From Sphingobacterium phlebotomi (GTDB lineage: Bacteria; Bacteroidota; Bacteroidia; Sphingobacteriales; Sphingobacteriaceae): DNA of 64,000 nt. The first letter of the stretch is position 1; the number at the start of each line of letters is the position of its first letter. The notes under the pieces are model-generated. The model saw only the letters and a program-made list of their open reading frames with translations. It was not told the origin of the DNA and made no database searches. Location: assembly GCF_008180195.1 (NCBI RefSeq), contig NZ_VTAV01000011.1, positions 62,001-126,000 on the forward strand, read 5' to 3'. Of this stretch, positions 43,066 through 51,783 are shown in pieces. A program made the position numbers and the translations under genes.

Positions 43066-43092
43066 AAAGGGCTCGCATTTTGCGAGCCCTTT
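43066..43092. terminator. Bidirectional terminator between M48 peptidase and PolX genes
   Basis: A perfect 12-bp stem (43066-43077 with 43081-43092) has a 3-base loop and A- and T-runs at either side. Confidence 0.88.
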
Positions 43093-43094
43093 TT

Positions 43095-44762
43095 TTATCT
43101 TTTCTTCTTAGCGAAATATTGTTCGATCTCTTCCAAAGAAAAAGCATTAAGACAACGCTCGGGAGATAGCCCGCCTTTTCGCGCGACATATACGCCATAC
43201 TGCATATCCGTTAAGCCTTCGGTACGGTGCGCATCGGGGTTAATGGATAGCAAAATCCCTTTTTCCAACGCATATCTTTGCCAACGCCAATCAAGGTCCA
43301 GCCGTAACGGATTGGCATTGATTTCGATGACCACTTGGTTAGCCACACAGGCGTCTATTACCTTTTTATAGTCAATAGGATAGCCCGGTCTGCTGAGTAG
43401 CAAACGGCCTGTGGGATGCCCAAGGATAGTGGTATATGGGTTTTCGATAGCCGTAATTAGCCGTTGGGTAGCTTTTTCTTCATCCATGCGTAAATTGCTA
43501 TGGATAGAGGCCACAACGAAATCAAATTTTGCAAGAATATCATCAGGATAATCCAAACTACCGTCGGACAGAATATCCGACTCTATACCGCTGAAAATCC
43601 GAAAAGGAGCTAGTTTTTGATTTAACTGTTCAATTTCTATCCATTGCTCTTTTACACGTTCTATGCTAAGCCCACCCGCATAAACGGCTGTTTTGGAATG
43701 GTCACAAATACCGAAATAGCTTAATCCCAGTTCATCTTTACAGTACATCGCCATTTGTTCCAATGAATGTACGCCGTCACTATAGGTGGAGTGATTGTGT
43801 AACGTGCCTTTTAAGTCGGCATATGTAATAAGTTGGGGTAATTGTCCGTTTTTCGCCCAATTGATTTCTCCCGCCCCCTCTCTTAATTCGGGTTCGATAT
43901 ACGATAGGCCGAGTGCTTCATAGATTGCCTCTTCGGATGCGAAAGTTGGTAAGGTACGTCGGATGGTCTGCAGTTCTCTTATATGCGTCTCACTCCCTGT
44001 TGTAATCAGCAAATCGATCGCAAACCGTTCTTCGGATGTGGTTTGTATACGGTAGCGAACCCCTAGTTCATCGCTTAACTGAACAGCAGTATCTTGCTGT
44101 TCTTCGGCAGTGTACGCCGGCATCTCTCTCAAAAAAGACTGTATTTCTGAGATGCTACAGGTTGTCAATATATCAACGGACGAGATGATTTCACATTTCC
44201 GTCTCATGTCGCCCGTAAAAACATGTTGTTGATCTGGAAAATGAGAAACCAGACTTCCTAACAGGGTTGCTGCAATTTTCTCTACTTTAGCGTATAAAAA
44301 CAATCCTTGGTTGGCATTGGAGAACTCAATGGATTTGCGGATTTCTTCTTGTGTTTTCAGACCGAAACCTTTAGCTTCCATTAATCGGTTTTCATTGCAA
44401 GCGTAGAGGAGTTCTCCGATAGATTCAATACCTAGGTCCTTCCAAATGGATCGAATTTTTTTGGGACCTAATCCTTTTATCGTCAGCATAGCCAAAACGC
44501 CTTGTGGAGTTTGGGCAATAAGGTTGTCTAACTCCGGGAATGAACCTGTTTCCAAAATCGTTATAATCTTTTCGGCTGTACTTTTACCAATGCCCGGTTG
44601 TGTACTAAGCTGATCTATGGTAACACCTGCCGCTGAGAAAGGCAATTTATCAATCTTGAAGGAGGCAGAAGCCATAGCTTTTGTTCGAAACGGATTTTCG
44701 TCGAACAACTCCATGAGTTGACTGTACAATTTGAAAATTTTGGCTATGGCTTTGTTTTCCAT
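43095..44762 (-). CDS. PolX-like protein: degenerate polymerase domain plus PHP phosphoesterase
   Basis: The 555-residue product has helix-hairpin-helix units (about 50-145, QPGIGKSTAEKII and IKGLGPKKI), a family X nucleotidyltransferase domain (about 150-300) and a C-terminal PHP domain (about 320-555). PHP metal motifs are intact: LHNHSTYSDG, GICDHS, IHSN, and NPDAHRTEG. In active PolX the palm has GSxRRG and GDID. Here they are GDMRRK (184-189) and SSVD (194-197), so one of the two catalytic Asp residues is Ser195. The third Asp (FAIDLLI) remains. The PHP exonuclease may work while synthesis is lost. This can be checked against relatives in the family. Confidence 0.85.
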   Translation of the reverse strand: MENKAIAKIFKLYSQLMELFDENPFRTKAMASASFKIDKLPFSAAGVTIDQLSTQPGIGKSTAEKIITILETGSFPELDNLIAQTPQGVLAMLTIKGLGPKKIRSIWKDLGIESIGELLYACNENRLMEAKGFGLKTQEEIRKSIEFSNANQGLFLYAKVEKIAATLLGSLVSHFPDQQHVFTGDMRRKCEIISSVDILTTCSISEIQSFLREMPAYTAEEQQDTAVQLSDELGVRYRIQTTSEERFAIDLLITTGSETHIRELQTIRRTLPTFASEEAIYEALGLSYIEPELREGAGEINWAKNGQLPQLITYADLKGTLHNHSTYSDGVHSLEQMAMYCKDELGLSYFGICDHSKTAVYAGGLSIERVKEQWIEIEQLNQKLAPFRIFSGIESDILSDGSLDYPDDILAKFDFVVASIHSNLRMDEEKATQRLITAIENPYTTILGHPTGRLLLSRPGYPIDYKKVIDACVANQVVIEINANPLRLDLDWRWQRYALEKGILLSINPDAHRTEGLTDMQYGVYVARKGGLSPERCLNAFSLEEIEQYFAKKKR

Positions 44763-44769
44763 GATTATT

Positions 44770-46083
44770 TTATGAATGATATTCGGGCTCCGTTTCCTTT
44801 TCTACGTCTGGTCGCTTGTATTTGTTTATGATTAAGCGGATACCGCTGTTTTTGGTGAAAAATTTGATCGACCAGTTAACAAAGGTCACCAATTTGTTCC
44901 TAAATCCAAAAATAGAAACCAGATGGACAAACATCCAGGTAAGCCAAGCGATAAATCCTTTCATGTGAAAACGCCCCATATCTACTACCGCTTTGTTTCT
45001 TCCAATGGTGGCCATGGAACCCTTATCGAAATATTTAAAATCAGCAGCCTGCTGATTGTTCATGTTCTTTAGGATATGTTTGGCGACATATGCACCTTGT
45101 TGTTGTGCGGCAGGAGCCACACCGGGGAGTCCTCTAGGGGTATCTTCGGTAATCATCGCTGCGACGTCACCGATAGCATAGACGTTGCCCATTCCACTTA
45201 CGCGGCACTGCCCATCTGTCTGGATACGGTTACCGCGTTGAATAATTTCGGGATGTATTCCTGCCGGAAATTGTCCCATCACACCAGCCCCCCAAATTAC
45301 AGTCTTAGTCGGAATACTTTCTCCATTAGAAAACTTAATGGTATCTCCGTCATAGCCGGTCACTTGTGTGTTGAGCAATATATTTACCCCAAGATCCCGC
45401 AAGTAACGTTCGGCGTCCTGTGAAGATTTTTCCGACAACGCCGCTAATATGTTTCCGGTACCTTCTACGAGATATACTTTCATTTCATTTTTGGACAGCT
45501 CCGGGTAATCTTTTTTGAGCATATGGAGTTGAATTTCGGCTATAGCTCCAGAAAGTTCTACACCTGTAGGGCCACCACCTACCACAACGAAATTAAGAAA
45601 GCGTTCCCGGTCATGATAGTTTTTGCGGAGCACGGCCTCCTCCAGATTTTGCAAAACATAACTTCGAATATTTAAAGCCTCATGAATACTTTTCATAGGC
45701 AAAGCGTATTGCTCTACTTGTTTGTTACCGAAGAAATTGGACGTAGCGCCGGTCGCGATAACCAGATAATCGTAATCATAGTCGCCAACCGATGTTTTAA
45801 CAATCTTCTCCGTATGATCGATTTCGGTAACATCAGCCATTCTAAATCGAAAATTCTGCTGTGACTTGAACATTTTCCGGATAGGAAACGAAATGGCATC
45901 CGCAGCTAATGTTCCGGTAGCTACTTGATACATCAGTGGCTGAAAAGTATGGAAGTTATTCCTGTCGATTAGCAATACTTCAACTTCTTTGTCTTTTAAA
46001 CATCTGGCAACTTCGACACCACCAAAACCACCGCCGATAATAATCACTCTCGGAAAGCTTCTTTCAGAACGATCTAATAACAT
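44770..46083 (-). CDS. Type II NADH dehydrogenase (NDH-2)
   Basis: The 437-residue flavoprotein has two dinucleotide folds: FAD site IIGGGFGGVEVARCLK (about 14-30) and NAD site VVVGGGPTGVELSGAIAE (about 165-185). Further motifs are NNFHTFQPLMYQVATG, YLVIATGA, WGAGVMG and VYAIGDVA. A hydrophobic C-terminal region (about 375-405, FIAWLTWMFVHLVSIFGF) anchors it on the inner membrane. It oxidises NADH and reduces quinone without pumping protons. It lies just upstream of PolX (7 bases). Confidence 0.88.
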   Translation of the reverse strand: MLLDRSERSFPRVIIIGGGFGGVEVARCLKDKEVEVLLIDRNNFHTFQPLMYQVATGTLAADAISFPIRKMFKSQQNFRFRMADVTEIDHTEKIVKTSVGDYDYDYLVIATGATSNFFGNKQVEQYALPMKSIHEALNIRSYVLQNLEEAVLRKNYHDRERFLNFVVVGGGPTGVELSGAIAEIQLHMLKKDYPELSKNEMKVYLVEGTGNILAALSEKSSQDAERYLRDLGVNILLNTQVTGYDGDTIKFSNGESIPTKTVIWGAGVMGQFPAGIHPEIIQRGNRIQTDGQCRVSGMGNVYAIGDVAAMITEDTPRGLPGVAPAAQQQGAYVAKHILKNMNNQQAADFKYFDKGSMATIGRNKAVVDMGRFHMKGFIAWLTWMFVHLVSIFGFRNKLVTFVNWSIKFFTKNSGIRLIINKYKRPDVEKETEPEYHS

Positions 46084-46112
46084 GATAAACTAATTTTGTT
46101 CTATTTTGGGGG

Positions 46113-46148
46113 CAAAAGTACGAAAACCTAGCGTAAATTTTTACGCTA
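46113..46148 (-). promoter_or_regulatory. NDH-2 promoter box with 9-bp inverted repeat
   Basis: The minus-strand -7 box TACTTTTG is at 46113-46120. A dyad TAGCGTAAA-TT-TTTACGCTA is at 46129-46148, overlapping where a -33 box would lie. It may be an operator for the NDH-2 gene, or the terminator hairpin of the ferredoxin gene ending at 46153. Confidence 0.5.
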
Positions 46149-46152
46149 TTTG

Positions 46153-46482
46153 TTATTGCAATGCCCCCTTAATTTTTAACCGCAACCCGTCATTGTCGTT
46201 CGTGAGATGCAATTGGCAGGCTAACCTGCTTTCCATGTCTGCATCCGGTAGGGTATCCAACATATCCAGCTCCTGGTCTGTAGCTTCCGACAAGTTGTCG
46301 CTGCCGTTTAATACTTGTATATGACAGGTCGCGCAGAGTGCCATACCTCCACAGGTAGCCAAAATATTGTATTCCGAAGCTTTTAGGATTTCCATGAGAC
46401 TTAAATTGATATCTGTAGGAATTTCGATGGTTTGCGTTGCCCCATCACGATCTTCGACAGTAATATGGATAATGTTTTCCAT
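46153..46482 (-). CDS. 2Fe-2S ferredoxin, adrenodoxin type
   Basis: The 109-residue product has cluster cysteines in the pattern C-x5-C-x2-C and a later C (CGGMALCATC, then RLACQL), a fold of NIIHITVEDRDGATQTIEI strands, and an acidic C-terminal helix region (EATDQELDML). It should carry electrons. The gene abuts the ferredoxin reductase gene (stop at 46483), so it is its natural partner. The acyl-ACP desaturase encoded nearby is a candidate acceptor. Confidence 0.9.
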   Translation of the reverse strand: MENIIHITVEDRDGATQTIEIPTDINLSLMEILKASEYNILATCGGMALCATCHIQVLNGSDNLSEATDQELDMLDTLPDADMESRLACQLHLTNDNDGLRLKIKGALQ

Positions 46483-47487
46483 TTAAAATGCGTTAACGCC
46501 GTTTACGGTGGTGTATTTAAAACTTAATTTTTGATCCGGATAAACATATTGGAAAGCACTTTGACACATCAGAGCGGCTTCGTGGTATCCAGAGAGAATT
46601 AATTTAAGTTTTCCGGGATACGTGTTGATGTCGCCAATAGCATAGATTCGTTCCATATTGGTCGCGTAATCAAATGTGTCGACTTCTATCGCATTTTTAT
46701 CAATATTTAATCCCCACGCTGCAATTGGTCCCAATTTTGGGCTTAACCCATACAACGGAATAAAATCTTCAGTAGGCACCACAATGTCTTCCTTCTGCTT
46801 GTTTGTAAGGTGAATGTGTTCCAAATGACCGTTTCCACCAAGCGAAACCAAATTATGCGACAAGAGTAGGCTTATTTTTCCTTCTTGCGCCAGTCGATAG
46901 ACTTTTTCTGCAGAATCGGGTGCGCCCCGGAACGAATCATTGCGATGTACGAGTGTTACCTCTTTTGCAATGTTGGCAAGATAAACCGTCCAGTCGAGCG
47001 CGGAGTCTCCGCCGCCAGCGATTACGATACGTTTATCGCGGAAGCGCTCTGGATCTTTGACCATATAATGCACATGCGATTTTTCATAAAGCGCTAGATT
47101 GACCAAGTCAGGCTTTCGTGGTTCAAAGCAGCCCAACCCGCCAGCAATGACGACCACCTGGCAGTGGATGACAGTACCATCCGAACCGATAACATGATAG
47201 GAACCGTCGTCTTGCTTTCGCAAACCTTCTACGCGCTCCCCAAGTGTAAATGTGGGCTGGAATGGTGCGATTTGTTCCATTTGTTTATCGATAAGCTCTT
47301 GCGCTTTAATACTGGGATAGCCCGGAATATCATAGATCGGCTTATGGGGATATATTTCCGAAAGTTGTCCGCCAACTTGCGGTAATACATCTATTAAATG
47401 ACACCTCATTTTTAATAAACCGGCTTCGAATACAGCGAATAAACCAACCGGACCTGCTCCTATAATGCATATATCTGTTTTTATCAT
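46483..47487 (-). CDS. Ferredoxin-NAD(P)+ reductase, thioredoxin-reductase-like
   Basis: The 334-residue flavoprotein has GAGPVGLFAVFEAGLL (FAD site), GGQLSEIYPHKPIYDIPGYP, a NADPH site IAGGGDSALDWTVYL and YAIGDINTYPGKLKLILSGYHEAA. It lacks the CxxC redox pair of thioredoxin reductase and has the YumC-type layout. It reduces the ferredoxin encoded next to it. The MarR gene is 38 bases upstream. Confidence 0.88.
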   Translation of the reverse strand: MIKTDICIIGAGPVGLFAVFEAGLLKMRCHLIDVLPQVGGQLSEIYPHKPIYDIPGYPSIKAQELIDKQMEQIAPFQPTFTLGERVEGLRKQDDGSYHVIGSDGTVIHCQVVVIAGGLGCFEPRKPDLVNLALYEKSHVHYMVKDPERFRDKRIVIAGGGDSALDWTVYLANIAKEVTLVHRNDSFRGAPDSAEKVYRLAQEGKISLLLSHNLVSLGGNGHLEHIHLTNKQKEDIVVPTEDFIPLYGLSPKLGPIAAWGLNIDKNAIEVDTFDYATNMERIYAIGDINTYPGKLKLILSGYHEAALMCQSAFQYVYPDQKLSFKYTTVNGVNAF

Positions 47488-47525
47488 GTGTGTTATATTT
47501 AGTTATGAAGTGATTTACTAGTTAC

Positions 47526-47960
47526 TTATACAGTCAAATTATCATATATTGTATTCAGTATTTTGGTGAAATTTTTGAAATCTTCTTCTGAAAGATTTTC
47601 CCAGGCTTTCATGCGAATCTGGGCGATCTCGGGAGAAAGTTCCTTTACTTTCTTTTGACCTTTAGTTGTAAGCTGTACCAGCAAACATCGCCTGTCCTCT
47701 GGATGGCCCACACGTTCTACCAATTCTTTTTTTATGATAATATCAACGATGCGGGTTAAGGTGGGTTGATCTTTTCCTGTCTTTTCAGCCAACTCCTTAT
47801 GTGTCATGGGGTCTTCATTATATAAGACTTTCAAAACGGACCATTGATCGATGGTGATATCAAAAGCTTTTTCCGAAAAGGAAGACTGCGCATATTGTTT
47901 TACCCGTCTGGCGGTTCGATCCAATAGGAAAGAATACTGGGTATATTGTTCTTTTTTCAT
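47526..47960 (-). CDS. MarR family transcription regulator
   Basis: The 144-residue product is a winged-helix MarR protein (ITIDQWSVLKVLYNEDPMTHKELAEKTGKDQPTLTRIVDIIIKKELVERVGHPEDRRCLLVQLT). The wing DRR and the helix pattern are typical. The upstream region contains direct repeats TGACAA at 47960 and 47975 (15 bp apart) and the palindrome GTAAATTTAC (47981-47990), possible operators. Neighbours encode ferredoxin reductase and acyl-ACP desaturase, so it may control lipid desaturation electron flow. Confidence 0.85.
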   Translation of the reverse strand: MKKEQYTQYSFLLDRTARRVKQYAQSSFSEKAFDITIDQWSVLKVLYNEDPMTHKELAEKTGKDQPTLTRIVDIIIKKELVERVGHPEDRRCLLVQLTTKGQKKVKELSPEIAQIRMKAWENLSEEDFKNFTKILNTIYDNLTV

Positions 47961-48011
47961 GACAATTATTAGTGTGACAAGTAAATTTACGAAAAGATTA
48001 ATACACTACAA

Positions 48012-48044
48012 AAAAAAGGCTTGGATTTTGTCCAAGCCTTTTTT
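48012..48044 (-). terminator. Terminator after the acyl-ACP desaturase gene
   Basis: A 14-bp stem (48012-48025 with 48031-48044, 5-base loop) has an A/T run at both ends. It lies directly after the desaturase stop and before MarR on the minus strand. Confidence 0.85.
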
Positions 48045-48047
48045 GTA

Positions 48048-49043
48048 TTACCCATGAATCCATTTAAATTTATATTGCATCTCGGGGATTTTTGTTCTTT
48101 CTGCTAACCTGGTGAGGCGATCGGGCAATTTCATCAGATAGTCTCGTGCTTTTTCCCCTTTTTCGTTTAAATCCGTCACTTTATCGATAGCCCATTCGCT
48201 GTTGAGTTCCCGGAGGATATCGATATAATCCAAAGCCGTGTATACTTCGATACGTTGTGCTGCATCGGAGAAATGTGCAAATGCTTCGCCCTGGGGCTCG
48301 CCGGCTTCCCGTAAAAAATGGGCAGGCATGACAATCTTTTTACGCATCATATCTTCGAACGCTATCATGACCTCGCTGGGGTCTACTTTCATGGCATGTG
48401 ATATAAATGACATGTAAGCTTTTGCATGCCGGGCTTCATCGGCTGCTATGATGCCGCACATTTTAGCCAATAGTTTATCCCCAGACTTTTTTGAAATACC
48501 GGCTACCCGACGGTGCGATACATTCGTCGCCAACTCTTGGAACGAGGTATAAATAAAATTGCGGTAAGGATCGGCACCCGTGCCAATATCAAAACCATCT
48601 TTTATCAAATATTGGGTTGATATTTCAAATTGCCGCATATCGATACGGCCCGACAGGTATAAGTATTTGTTCAGCAAATCGCCATGGCGGTTTTCTTCCG
48701 CAGTCCACGCTCTTACCCACTTCATCCATCCACCTTGTTCATTTTTCTCGACGTCTTCCACCATAGTTAACCAGGACTCATAGGTGGGGAGGGCTTCTTC
48801 GGTGATCGTATCACCAATAAGTACGGCGACTAAATCATAAGGAAGCTCTTTTGCACTTTCCTGTAGATCTCGCACTTCTTCAAAAAAAGTATCGCGCGAG
48901 GCATCTGGCAAGAAATCAGCAGGTTGCCACATTTCTTCTACAGGCTTTAGATACTCGCTCATTTCATTCAGCATGAACGGCTCTAAATATGCCATAACCT
49001 CTTTTCTCGAGCCCTCAGGGATATTTAATGGTAATTCTTGCAT
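48048..49043 (-). CDS. Acyl-ACP desaturase, soluble di-iron
   Basis: The 331-residue product is a ferritin-like di-iron enzyme with two EXXH motifs: EENRHG (in WTAEENRHGDLL) and DEARHA (in AADEARHAKAYMSF). It introduces a double bond into acyl-ACP using oxygen and electrons from reduced ferredoxin. Ferredoxin and ferredoxin reductase genes lie within 2.5 kb. A -7 box TATCTTTG at 49052-49059 lies 8 bases before the ATG, so the leader must be very short. Confidence 0.9.
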   Translation of the reverse strand: MQELPLNIPEGSRKEVMAYLEPFMLNEMSEYLKPVEEMWQPADFLPDASRDTFFEEVRDLQESAKELPYDLVAVLIGDTITEEALPTYESWLTMVEDVEKNEQGGWMKWVRAWTAEENRHGDLLNKYLYLSGRIDMRQFEISTQYLIKDGFDIGTGADPYRNFIYTSFQELATNVSHRRVAGISKKSGDKLLAKMCGIIAADEARHAKAYMSFISHAMKVDPSEVMIAFEDMMRKKIVMPAHFLREAGEPQGEAFAHFSDAAQRIEVYTALDYIDILRELNSEWAIDKVTDLNEKGEKARDYLMKLPDRLTRLAERTKIPEMQYKFKWIHG

Positions 49044-49051
49044 ATCTTATA

Positions 49052-49059
49052 CAAAGATA
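49052..49059 (-). promoter_or_regulatory. Candidate -7 box of the desaturase gene, near-leaderless
   Basis: The minus strand reads TATCTTTG and its last base is 8 bases before the ATG. No clear -33 element was found. Confidence 0.4.
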
Positions 49060-49085
49060 ATTAATTGAGAATAAAATACATCCTC

Positions 49086-49135
49086 TTGACGTGTTTTCGT
49101 GCTTAATATACTAACTTTGTAGGATATTTAAGGAG
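49086..49135 (+). promoter_or_regulatory. sufS promoter and ribosome binding site
   Basis: TTG (49086-49088), 23 bases, TAACTTTG (49112-49119). AAGGAG lies at 49130-49135, spaced 11 bases before the ATG at 49147 or 8 before a TTG at 49144. Confidence 0.5.
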
Positions 49136-49146
49136 TATAGATATTG

Positions 49147-50367
49147 ATGATATTTGATATAGAGAAGATACGGACAGATTTTCCGATTTTGGGCAGAGAA
49201 GTGAATGGTAGACCGTTGGTTTATTTTGACAACGGGGCAACTACACAAAAACCGAAGCAGGTTATTGATGCCATTACACGTTATTATGCCGATATGAACA
49301 GCAACGTGCATCGTGGCGTGCATTATCTGAGCCAGATTTCCACCGATGCTTTCGAAGTAACACGCCGTAAAGTACAAGCGTTCATTCATGCGAAACATGA
49401 GCATGAAATCATCATCACTAAAGGAACAACAGAGGCTATCAATATTGTTGCTTCATGCTATGGTCGTCCATTTATAGATGCAGGGGATGAAATTATCATT
49501 TCCGCTATGGAGCATCATTCGAATATCGTGCCTTGGCAAATGCTTTGCGATGAAAAAGGTTGTAAGCTACGTATTATCCCGATGAACGATAACGGAGAGT
49601 TAGCTATAGAAGCTTACAAATCGTTGTTTTCGGAGCGGACGAAGCTTGTTTCTTTCACGTACGTATCCAATGCTTTAGGGACGGTGAACCCTGTAAAAGA
49701 GATGATCGATATTGCGCACGAACATGGTGTGCCTGTATTGGTCGATGGAGCACAAGCTATACAACACGTAGCAATAGATGTGCAAGCACTTGATGTGGAT
49801 TTCTTCGCTTTTTCGGGGCATAAGATGTATGGTCCAACGGGAGTTGGTGTATTGTACGGAAAAGAAGAACTGTTAAATAAAATGCCGCCTTATCAAGGGG
49901 GGGGGGATATGATTAAGGATGTGACCTTTGAAAAGACGACCTATAATGAGCTGCCTTTTAAGTTTGAGGCAGGAACACCCAATATCGAGGCAGGCATCTG
50001 TCTGGGCGATGCTATAGATTACATCGAAGGCATCGGTTTGGATGCGATCAAAGCCTATGAAGATGAACTTTTGGCTTACGCGACATCGCGCTTGTCAGAA
50101 ATAGAGGGAATCCGCTTTATCGGAACAGCAGAACAAAAATCTTCGGTTATTTCTTTTGTTGTGGATGGTGTACACCCTTATGATATCGGGGTCATATTGG
50201 ACAAGTTGGGCATAGCGGTAAGAACGGGGCATCACTGTGCACAACCGGTTATGGACGCCTTTGATATTCCAGGGACCGTCAGGGTATCGTTAGCCATGTA
50301 CAATACCAAAGAAGAAGTAGACGCCCTAATCGAGGGATTGAAGAGAGCGTTAAACATGTTGTTGTAG
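49147..50367 (+). CDS. sufS: Cysteine desulfurase SufS
   Basis: The ATG at 49147 gives 406 residues; a TTG one codon earlier is possible. It is a PLP class V aminotransferase-fold protein: MEHHSNIVPW, TYVSNALGTVNPV, GAQAIQHVAID, the PLP Lys in SGHKMYGPTGVGVLYG, and the active-site Cys in RTGHHCAQP. It delivers sulfur from cysteine to the Suf Fe-S assembly system. SufE follows 15 bases downstream. The conserved QGGGD codons form an uninterrupted run of ten Gs at 49897-49906. Confidence 0.95.
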   Translation: MIFDIEKIRTDFPILGREVNGRPLVYFDNGATTQKPKQVIDAITRYYADMNSNVHRGVHYLSQISTDAFEVTRRKVQAFIHAKHEHEIIITKGTTEAINIVASCYGRPFIDAGDEIIISAMEHHSNIVPWQMLCDEKGCKLRIIPMNDNGELAIEAYKSLFSERTKLVSFTYVSNALGTVNPVKEMIDIAHEHGVPVLVDGAQAIQHVAIDVQALDVDFFAFSGHKMYGPTGVGVLYGKEELLNKMPPYQGGGDMIKDVTFEKTTYNELPFKFEAGTPNIEAGICLGDAIDYIEGIGLDAIKAYEDELLAYATSRLSEIEGIRFIGTAEQKSSVISFVVDGVHPYDIGVILDKLGIAVRTGHHCAQPVMDAFDIPGTVRVSLAMYNTKEEVDALIEGLKRALNMLL

Positions 50368-50382
50368 GAGTAAATACGAAAA

Positions 50383-50802
50383 ATGACTATAAACGAGATA
50401 CAGGAAGAACTTATTGAAGACTTTTCTTTTTATCAAGACTGGATGGAGAAATACGAATACATCATCCAGTTGGGAAAGGAAGTCCCTTTGATCAAAGAGG
50501 AATATAAAAAAGACGATTATATTATTAAAGGATGCCAATCAAAGGTGTGGTTATATCCGGAACTGCGGGATGGAAAAGTATATTTTACGGCTGATAGTGA
50601 CGCGGTTATTACCAAAGGCCTGGTAAGCTTGATGGTAAAAGTGCTATCTGGGCATACACCGCAGGAGATAGCACAGACGGATCTTTATTTTATTGACAAA
50701 ATTGGATTGAAAGAACATCTATCTCCGACACGTGCAAACGGTTTATTATCCATGGTAAAACAAATGAAATTGTATGCTGTGGCGCTGCAGATGAGGGCGT
50801 AA
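50383..50802 (+). CDS. sufE: Sulfur acceptor SufE
   Basis: The 139-residue product is a single SufE domain: IQEELIEDFSFYQDWMEKYEYIIQLGKEVPLI, YIIKGCQSKVWL with the sulfur-accepting Cys, and LSPTRANGLLSMV. It takes persulfide from SufS and stimulates its activity. The pair form a two-gene unit. The stop is followed by the convergent murI gene after 15 bases. Confidence 0.94.
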   Translation: MTINEIQEELIEDFSFYQDWMEKYEYIIQLGKEVPLIKEEYKKDDYIIKGCQSKVWLYPELRDGKVYFTADSDAVITKGLVSLMVKVLSGHTPQEIAQTDLYFIDKIGLKEHLSPTRANGLLSMVKQMKLYAVALQMRA

Positions 50803-50817
50803 GATATTTTGTTGTGT

Positions 50818-51642
50818 CTATACGGAGATATATTGAGCATGTACTTTTTCTCCAAAAAATACCGCTGCCTTCTCTTCAAAATCAACGGGATTATCCGTTG
50901 TGAAAAACTGTATACGACCGCTTTTTGAACAGGTTTCCTCCACTTCGGGGTGACGATTAAAGTAATCGACCAGGCTTGCTGCAATCAATTCGCCCTGAGG
51001 CAAGATCTGCACATGAGGAGGCGTGTGTTGGTTTATGAGGGGTAGCAATAGGGGGTAATGGGTGCAAGCTAGAATCAGGGTGTCAATCTGAGGGTTCTGA
51101 CCAAGTATATGCTGCATATCTTTTCTCACAATTTCACTTGCAATTGCTCCGTCTATTTCATTTCTTTCAACAAGTGGTACCCACAATGGGCAGGCGTGTT
51201 GATATACTTTTATTTCCGGATGAAACTTGGTGATCTCTATTTTATAGGATTCAGATAATACGGTGCCCGGGGTGGCAAGCACACCTACTTCATTGGTTTT
51301 GGTGTAATAATGGATGGATTCTGTGGTAGGACGAATAACGCCCAGTACTTTCTTTCCTGGAGGGAGATCGTTCTGTTGAATAGTTCGCAAAGCTTTTGCA
51401 GATGCTGTATTGCATGCAAGGATAACGAGGTTACAGCCTAGCTCAAATAATTTGAATACACATTCTTTTGTGAAATCATAAACTTCTTCAAACGATCGGG
51501 TCCCATAGGGAACGCGTGCGTTATCTCCCAAATAGATATAATCGTATGAAGGCAAGGCGGTCTTAATTTTCCGAAAAACGGTTAATCCTCCGAAACCAGA
51601 GTCAAATATGCCAATTGGGCCTTGCTTTGCAGTATTTATCAT
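50818..51642 (-). CDS. murI: Glutamate racemase
   Basis: The 274-residue product makes D-glutamate for peptidoglycan. It has IGIFDSGFGGLTVFRKI, YLGDNARVPYGTRS, the two catalytic Cys regions (LACNTASAKALR and LACTHYPLL) and GVLATPGTV. Length and spacing are normal. Confidence 0.95.
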   Translation of the reverse strand: MINTAKQGPIGIFDSGFGGLTVFRKIKTALPSYDYIYLGDNARVPYGTRSFEEVYDFTKECVFKLFELGCNLVILACNTASAKALRTIQQNDLPPGKKVLGVIRPTTESIHYYTKTNEVGVLATPGTVLSESYKIEITKFHPEIKVYQHACPLWVPLVERNEIDGAIASEIVRKDMQHILGQNPQIDTLILACTHYPLLLPLINQHTPPHVQILPQGELIAASLVDYFNRHPEVEETCSKSGRIQFFTTDNPVDFEEKAAVFFGEKVHAQYISV

Positions 51643-51783
51643 TATATTTCTACCCGTTTCTTTTGTTAGGCAAAGATGGTTTTTCTTTGTAAGTTTTCCA
51701 ACTCTAATATCGTTACCTTTGGTGTTAAATAAAATTAGGAATAATAATTGTTAGGAAGAACAGGTATAATATATTTCTCATCT

